Assembly: GCA_002633005.1 (NCBI GenBank)
Contig: NMRA01000160.1
Location: forward strand, 502,277-566,276
Direction: 5' to 3'
Source: Phoronis australis
Lineage: Eukaryota; Phoronida; Phoronidae
Length of the DNA: 64,000 nucleotides
This document shows positions 58,669 to 64,000 of the stretch, one piece after another. The position numbers were made by a program, and so were the translations under genes. The notes under the pieces were generated by a model that saw only the letters and a list, made by a program, of their open reading frames with translations, was not told where the DNA came from and did not search any database. Every line of letters begins with the position of its first letter. The first letter of the stretch is position 1.

Positions 58669-58786
58669 CTCATCAAATTTGCGCTCAGCCTCTGTACGCA
58701 ACTCAGTGGCCTCATTTAGTGCCGCTTCGAGTGTTTCTATTCTCTCCTCGTCTATAGCTCGTCGATTATCCAGGCTTTTTCTTTGC
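58669..58786 (-). CDS. tpm: Tropomyosin exon 4a (alternative)
   Basis: The acceptor is catggcatcag and the donor GAG|gtaggt, the strongest donor in the array. It is 118 bp. Residues begin QRKSLDNRRAIDEERIETLE and end TEAERKFDE. It is the first exon 4 reached from exon 3 (1.3 kb intron). Confidence 0.93.
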
Positions 58787-60102
58787 CTGATGCCATGCGG
58801 GGGAGAAAGGGACATGCAAGGTTAGTTGAAAGGTTAGCTCTACCAACTATTCTGACAAAAAATTGGCTCCTGTTGGTGTGCGTCCTAAACTGTTCGCACA
58901 CACTGAAAGCACAAACCCAAACAAATAACTCTTTCCGCATAATTTTATTACTTCAAAGACACAGACTATAAAGACAACAACTGTCAAAGCAAAGCTACAT
59001 ACTCTGCAAGAAAAATAAAGATAAAAATAGCAAATATAAAAAAGGCATAACAAGCTGGGGTAAATGATTTGATTGACAGCAGTTGCATTCGCTTGTTCTT
59101 GATAGGTTTTCTCATCACTACAAAAACGGTGCTTTTGACCTTGACCCTGTGCTGGAGAACAATAAGGCAGTTTTCAAAGTCTCTCCTGAGTTCTTTGAAA
59201 TTCGTGGGAAACGAATCCATCATGGTCTCTGGATTGAGGTTCAATTTTAGGATTTGAGCACAGGGGGGCTAATTTTGCTTGTCCACTTCAAGACAAGAAG
59301 CACAGAAATGCTTGCGACTGTTTGTTTTAATTGTGTCATAAATTTATGAAAGGATTGTGTGGTTTTGCTTCAAGCTACAAAAGTTAGAAGCAAAACCATC
59401 CTGCAGTATATAAATTCTAACCCTGGAGACATGTATTGAGGATTGGGACTTTGAAATTGTTTTGAAGCACAACACCCCTGTGGGAGTGTAAAGAGTTTGA
59501 TACAGCCACAACTGCAGGACTCTGTGCTAGAGATAAGGGAAAGACAGACAGGAAATGGTTACCATCAGACTAAACAAATCACAGCAAAGATATACATTGT
59601 AAAAAACAAACTCCCATTAGATAGAAACCCAACATCATGTATTGGATGAACACTTTAAGCAGACAAAAAAGCCATGATAATTCTTCACCTATTTTGTGAT
59701 TTTTTGTTTAACAAGGACTAGTTTCCTATTTTAATGTCATATAAATGGGTATTTCAACCCGTATCGGGAATTGTTAGCAACGGCCATCTTACTCTCGCGT
59801 TCATCATCAATACTGTATAATGTATATACCACCGGCCTAATAAGCACATAACAGACATTTCTGTCCTCTTGTGGAGGGGGAGATTGTGTTTTGTGCACTC
59901 TCAAAAATGGTGATAACAGTGAAGTAACTGGACCAGGACCATATAATAACAATAATGAAGCGTTCACAGAAACATCTCTCTTAGCGATTTCACATTTTAG
60001 TTACTCAACCACAGGACATTGCCTGTAACTTCGGCACATTTTCAGTAATTGCCACTAATCCAATTGTTACTGTTAATATATCATACGGACAAGTGAACTC
60101 AC

Positions 60103-60236
60103 CTCTCGCTCTCATCAGCAGCTTGGGATGCCTCATCTAGTTTGGCTACCACCTCATTGAGTCGTTCTTCTGTTAAATCAAAGTTATCTTGCAGGAGTGT
60201 CAATTTATTGTTCAGGGATATCACCTCGGCATCGGC
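60103..60236 (-). CDS. tpm: Tropomyosin exon 3
   Basis: The acceptor is attttctttctacag and the donor GAGAG|gtgagt. It is 134 bp, 44 codons plus two bases, as in other tropomyosins. Residues ADAEVISLNNKLTLLQDNFD continue to EASQAADESE(R), matching the conserved DAEADVASLN...AADESER segment, residues 81-125. Confidence 0.95.
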
Positions 60237-63200
60237 CTGTAGAAAGAAAATCACAACTTTAATCCCCAGCATTACCCAGTCGACATGAACGTACACAGCT
60301 TCGGTCAGTTTAGCCCTTACAACTCAGTATTCTCCATAACCAAAAATCCAAATGTGTCGGTAAGGCAGGCATCAAACGAAAGTGTCATTAGCGAATCAAC
60401 TATCATTCTCTGTAGTGCACAATTACCTGCCTCTTGCTCAATGTACTTTTAAGTTTAAAAACGGTAATTAAAACATGTTTGCCAACAGATGAAAATTTCC
60501 TCTCTTGTAGATGAACACCCAACTGATTCCGACACTCAGCATCATATGGCTACTGCTCAGGATATGTGACTTATTGATGAGGTGGAGGTTACTAAGGCCC
60601 CACAGGTCCACCTCCAGAAATGATCAGAGGCCCTTCCTTTCACAGCAATTACAACCGTGCAACCTTTCGAAATTGTGCCCCACCCCACTCACAATAGTCG
60701 GTGTTCATATTTACAAAATAATAGACAGCCAAGGACCAGTTTTTCCTCGGAGGTCATTTGTTGAGGGAATCTAACCTCCTGTGGATCTGCCACTGATGAT
60801 GTGGGCATTGGACTACTGTGGCAATATCCAACCACAGGCTTGGACAGACATGTCGCTATGGCAACATTCAGTCACCAGCTGAACATCAAAGCTATGACCA
60901 GAGAGCAATGGGCTGACTGCAATATGGTCTATTTCAACTCCAAACAATTAATTCTTAAGTACAAAAAGTAGCAATGAACAAGTGGATTTTGTCAGGACCA
61001 GCTGCTGGATACATGGCATCCAAAATTTACAATTTACAGTTAACCTGTATCTTTAGCATTACTATTCCAAGTCATTTAGTCAAGAATTTTTCAAATTTAC
61101 TCCACAACAGACTACACACATAATTGTACAGCTGGTCAATCTCAAAGGCGATATAATCATGTCTGCTATTCCAACATTCACTTATCAATAACAGACTGCT
61201 AAGCATGACACCCCACTGCCCTTCTCCCTGCAGGACGTATTAAAATTAAATGTTGAGTCCAGCAAGTCTATGCCAGCTGAACAGCACACAGAAGTAAAGG
61301 GGGAGGGGGTGCAAAGCTCCTACACAAACACTTGACTAGCAGTGGTAAACCATGTGTAAACAGAGCTCTAATAGGTGAACAGGGGAACAGATTAATTCCT
61401 ACATCACCATATATGGAGTAAGGTTGAAATTACACCCCAGTCATGTTTGGACAACAATATGTGAAACCCCCACAGACACCACAGTGACTGCTCTGATGCA
61501 TAAAATCCAAGTGTTAAAGCCATATAAGATGTTCATTAGGGCCAACCAGTTAAGAATGTAAAAGGTCAGGTCAATCATTCAATTTTACAATGTGTTTTAC
61601 TCTATTGACAGGATGTAGCCAATATCAGCAGTCTGTGGCACTTGAAGGCAAATCTTCAGCAGCAGATCTACAGATCTACGCTGTGAGGGTGAGATAAAAG
61701 CCAGTAAGGCTTCTGACAAATACTTGGGCTTGTTGGCTTGAGCAGAATCAGAACAACAGCACAATGGCAAACGCATCCAACTGACCGCTCGTGTTGGGGG
61801 ACCGAGATGCCACATTTGGTACCTGACAATGCCACATTCGCATTATGACCTTGGATAGAAGACATATACCATAATATTGCTGACAGAGAGCACATGCCCA
61901 GGGAAAGGCGAGAGAGTCAACATGTTATGACATCCAATCCACCTTAAATGTTGATTAGGGGTGATGACAAACAAACTAACTGCTGGCAAAAATGACCCCT
62001 TCTATCTTGCCAAAATGTTAGCATTTTCGTATCTGAAAACTGGTGGCATTTTTACCACCAATGAGAACCTTGTACCAAGTGTTGACTAGCACAAATTGTT
62101 TCAACTCAAACTTTGAACATGTCATTTATTGACCAGAAGGCTTAAGACTTGTTCCACCATTCAATATATATATTCCACAATAAACACAGGCCAGATAAGA
62201 GACCAGAAACACTTCACATTTATAGAATAAGATAACAGGACAAAAATGTGTATTTGGGCTGGAAGAGTGGCAGCCTTGTGTGCAAACCTATTTAAACTAT
62301 GTTGACAAAGGGGACATTGGTTAGGAGAGCTTTGCTGCTTGGGAAATAAGACCAAGCTTCATAAGCCCTCATTGCCAGTTCCCCGTCTTGCAAAGATTTG
62401 TTGAACGACAGCCGCATAACATATGAACTTATGTAACAATCTACAGAAACAGACAGATTCACTGAAATGCCCTCAATGAAAACTAAAAACCATGCCCACG
62501 ACTCAACGTGGTCCGGCACAGCCCACCTCAGTCACTGTTATAACAAGCCCATGACAAAGTCCTTCGTAAATGTGATCAGATTCTCTACAACATGTTGTAC
62601 ACAGCGCTCTATCTATGATGACAAGTCTTTGAGCTCATAAATCCATAGATTATGCTTGGAAGAAAACAACTTCAGTTATGGGTTAGAAATCATCTAGATG
62701 TCGAATTGAAATTTTAGTTATATTCAAAATCCATAGGCAAGAGGGCAGTTGTAACAACCACTCAACACAAAAAAAATCCATTTCCCACCAATTTCTAGTA
62801 ATATTGGGGTAATTTGCCATGGAGACAAGACCATCCTCCAGTGATTCAGTTTTTAAGAATGACTAGTGAACACATTCGCATAAAATACTGAAAGGGTAAT
62901 CCCTGGTGCAAGATATTCATCACTTGACTCTCTGCCATGTATGGAGACTACAAAACTCAATAAACTCACTACTGTAGTGCAATCATCACATTCCACAGCC
63001 ATGAATCACCACTTGGAGCCCCAGACAGACTGCTAGGATGTGTCCAATCTCCATGTGCTTGCCAGTAGGGTTTATATGTTAGTGGTTTGGGATAGCACTG
63101 GCTCATTGAAATGGAGGTTTTGTTGGCGAAATGTGAAACTACCAATACTTCGTGAGATATAGGCGGAGTATAAAAGCAGCGATATTTTAAGGTCAGTTCA

Positions 63201-64000
63201 TATCTTTTCAATGTACAAGTTTGAGCCATCAATTATGCCAACTTCTACTTCCAGAAGAGTGCCAAAACTCATAAGTTAAATACTAGCCGCTTCCTTAACA
63301 GATATTTGTGTTTAGTAATGAAACTTATAAAACAGGGATGAAAATTTGATACTCAATACAAGCTCTTTGTGATATTTCCGTCTTATTACCAAATGCAACA
63401 CAAGGATTTTTCTAGGATTCAAGACAGGTTACATTAAACATAAAGTTTTGTTTTCAACAAAGCGCTAACTTGATCTCAACATTTGGCGCACATTAAAAAG
63501 ATCAGTTTGCTACGTTTCAGTGAAACGGCCTTCAACCCTATAATCCAACCCAGTCAGAATGCACCGTGGGTTCAAACAGGTATCTTAACGCTTGTTGCAC
63601 CTGTCACACAGGGTCACATCACATACCAGCATAGACAGTCAGGAGATGATGCCCAATGACACCTGTACACTTCATGAAATGATTGCCTAAGCTACTCCAC
63701 CAAGTCAGGTGAAAATCAATGAGCTTACAATCCTCAGCTGATGGACATGCACTACACAACAACACAAACAGAAAGGGGGTGTGATCAGGTCAAAAGCTAA
63801 TTGCTGTGCTGACCAAGTCACAGTATCAGAGTATTCAACTTCAATTTCATTTGAAAAGGGGCCAAGCCTAAAATGCACAAAAGGGGGAGGGCTATTGAAC
63901 TGTTCTGTACCTCTGATGCAGTATGGACACAAGAGTTAAGAAGTTAATAAACTTAAAATTGAGTTAAATACGCCAGAACAATGCGTTTCCAATCTGTAAA
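60237..64000 (-). other. tpm: Tropomyosin upstream intron
   Basis: 3.8 kb with no exon 2, exon 1 or short-isoform first exon that I can recognise on the - strand. Open frames here are not coiled-coil-like. Exons for residues 1-80 are expected beyond the right edge. Confidence 0.5.

Larger units (their letters stand above)
40119..60236 (-). other. tpm: Tropomyosin gene (gene span, 5' end beyond window)
   Basis: Tropomyosin is an alpha-helical coiled-coil dimer that lies along actin filaments and controls myosin access in muscle and non-muscle cells. Seven exon positions are found on the - strand with lengths 134, 118, 71, 76, 63, 70 and 83 bp (including stop). Their coding sum is 612 bp, or 204 residues, exactly residues 81-284 of the long 284-residue form. 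Exon 4 has four alternative copies, exon 6 three and exon 9 three. Exons 1 and 2 (residues 1-80) are not found in the 3.7 kb to the right of exon 3, so they must lie beyond 64000. The introns are long (up to about 3.3 kb), except within the exon 4 array. Confidence 0.93.

Noticed and set aside
62292-62519. Possible tropomyosin exon 1 or 2
   Set aside because: The translated sequence has no heptad pattern or conserved tropomyosin start, and the length and phase do not fit.

Overview
This is a window of animal nuclear DNA. It is AT-rich, gene-poor, full of introns with GT/AG junctions, and scattered with short inverted-repeat transposon relics and one degraded LINE. An intronless FoxQ2-class forkhead gene, an invertebrate-style tropomyosin gene with arrays of alternative exons, and an apparent CCDC73 orthologue suggest an invertebrate deuterostome (hemichordate- or amphioxus-like). 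The sequence alone does not fix the species. There are no operons, CRISPR arrays or prokaryotic features.

Layout. (1) About 0.25-13 kb, + strand: a multi-exon coiled-coil gene whose exons join in phase and whose order of residues resembles vertebrate CCDC73. A probable first exon lies at 248-278 and a possible last exon at 20953-21062. (2) 13-26 kb: intron or intergenic DNA with a nested pair of inverted-repeat elements (17.6-18.0 kb) and a broken non-LTR retrotransposon (19.2-20.1 kb). (3) 26.9-27.7 kb, - strand: single-exon foxQ2, complete at 274 codons. (4) 33.3-33.8 kb, - strand: a small single-exon gene for a basic, partly coiled-coil protein of unknown family, with a poly(A) signal six bases after its stop. 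(5) 34.8-40.1 kb, + strand: two weakly supported exons. (6) 40.1-60.2 kb, - strand: the 3' three quarters of a tropomyosin gene; its first exons lie beyond the right edge.

The tropomyosin gene is the highlight. Exons 3 to 9 have the lengths expected of tropomyosin (134, 118, 71, 76, 63, 70 and 83 bp with stop). Together they encode 204 residues, exactly residues 81-284 of a 284-residue tropomyosin. Exon 4 is present in four copies, exon 6 in three and exon 9 in three. All copies in a set share length and phase, so 4 x 3 x 3 = 36 mature combinations are possible before any 5' alternatives. Because 118 and 76 are not multiples of three, including two copies of exon 4 or of exon 6, or none, would break the frame. 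These arrays must therefore be spliced mutually exclusively.

Assembly cautions: a 156-base N gap lies in the intron between exons 6c and 7. A 0.54 kb direct duplication is split by a single N at 53986 and looks like two haplotypes joined in series. No new kind of biological system was found; the most notable observation is the unusually rich internal duplication of the tropomyosin gene.
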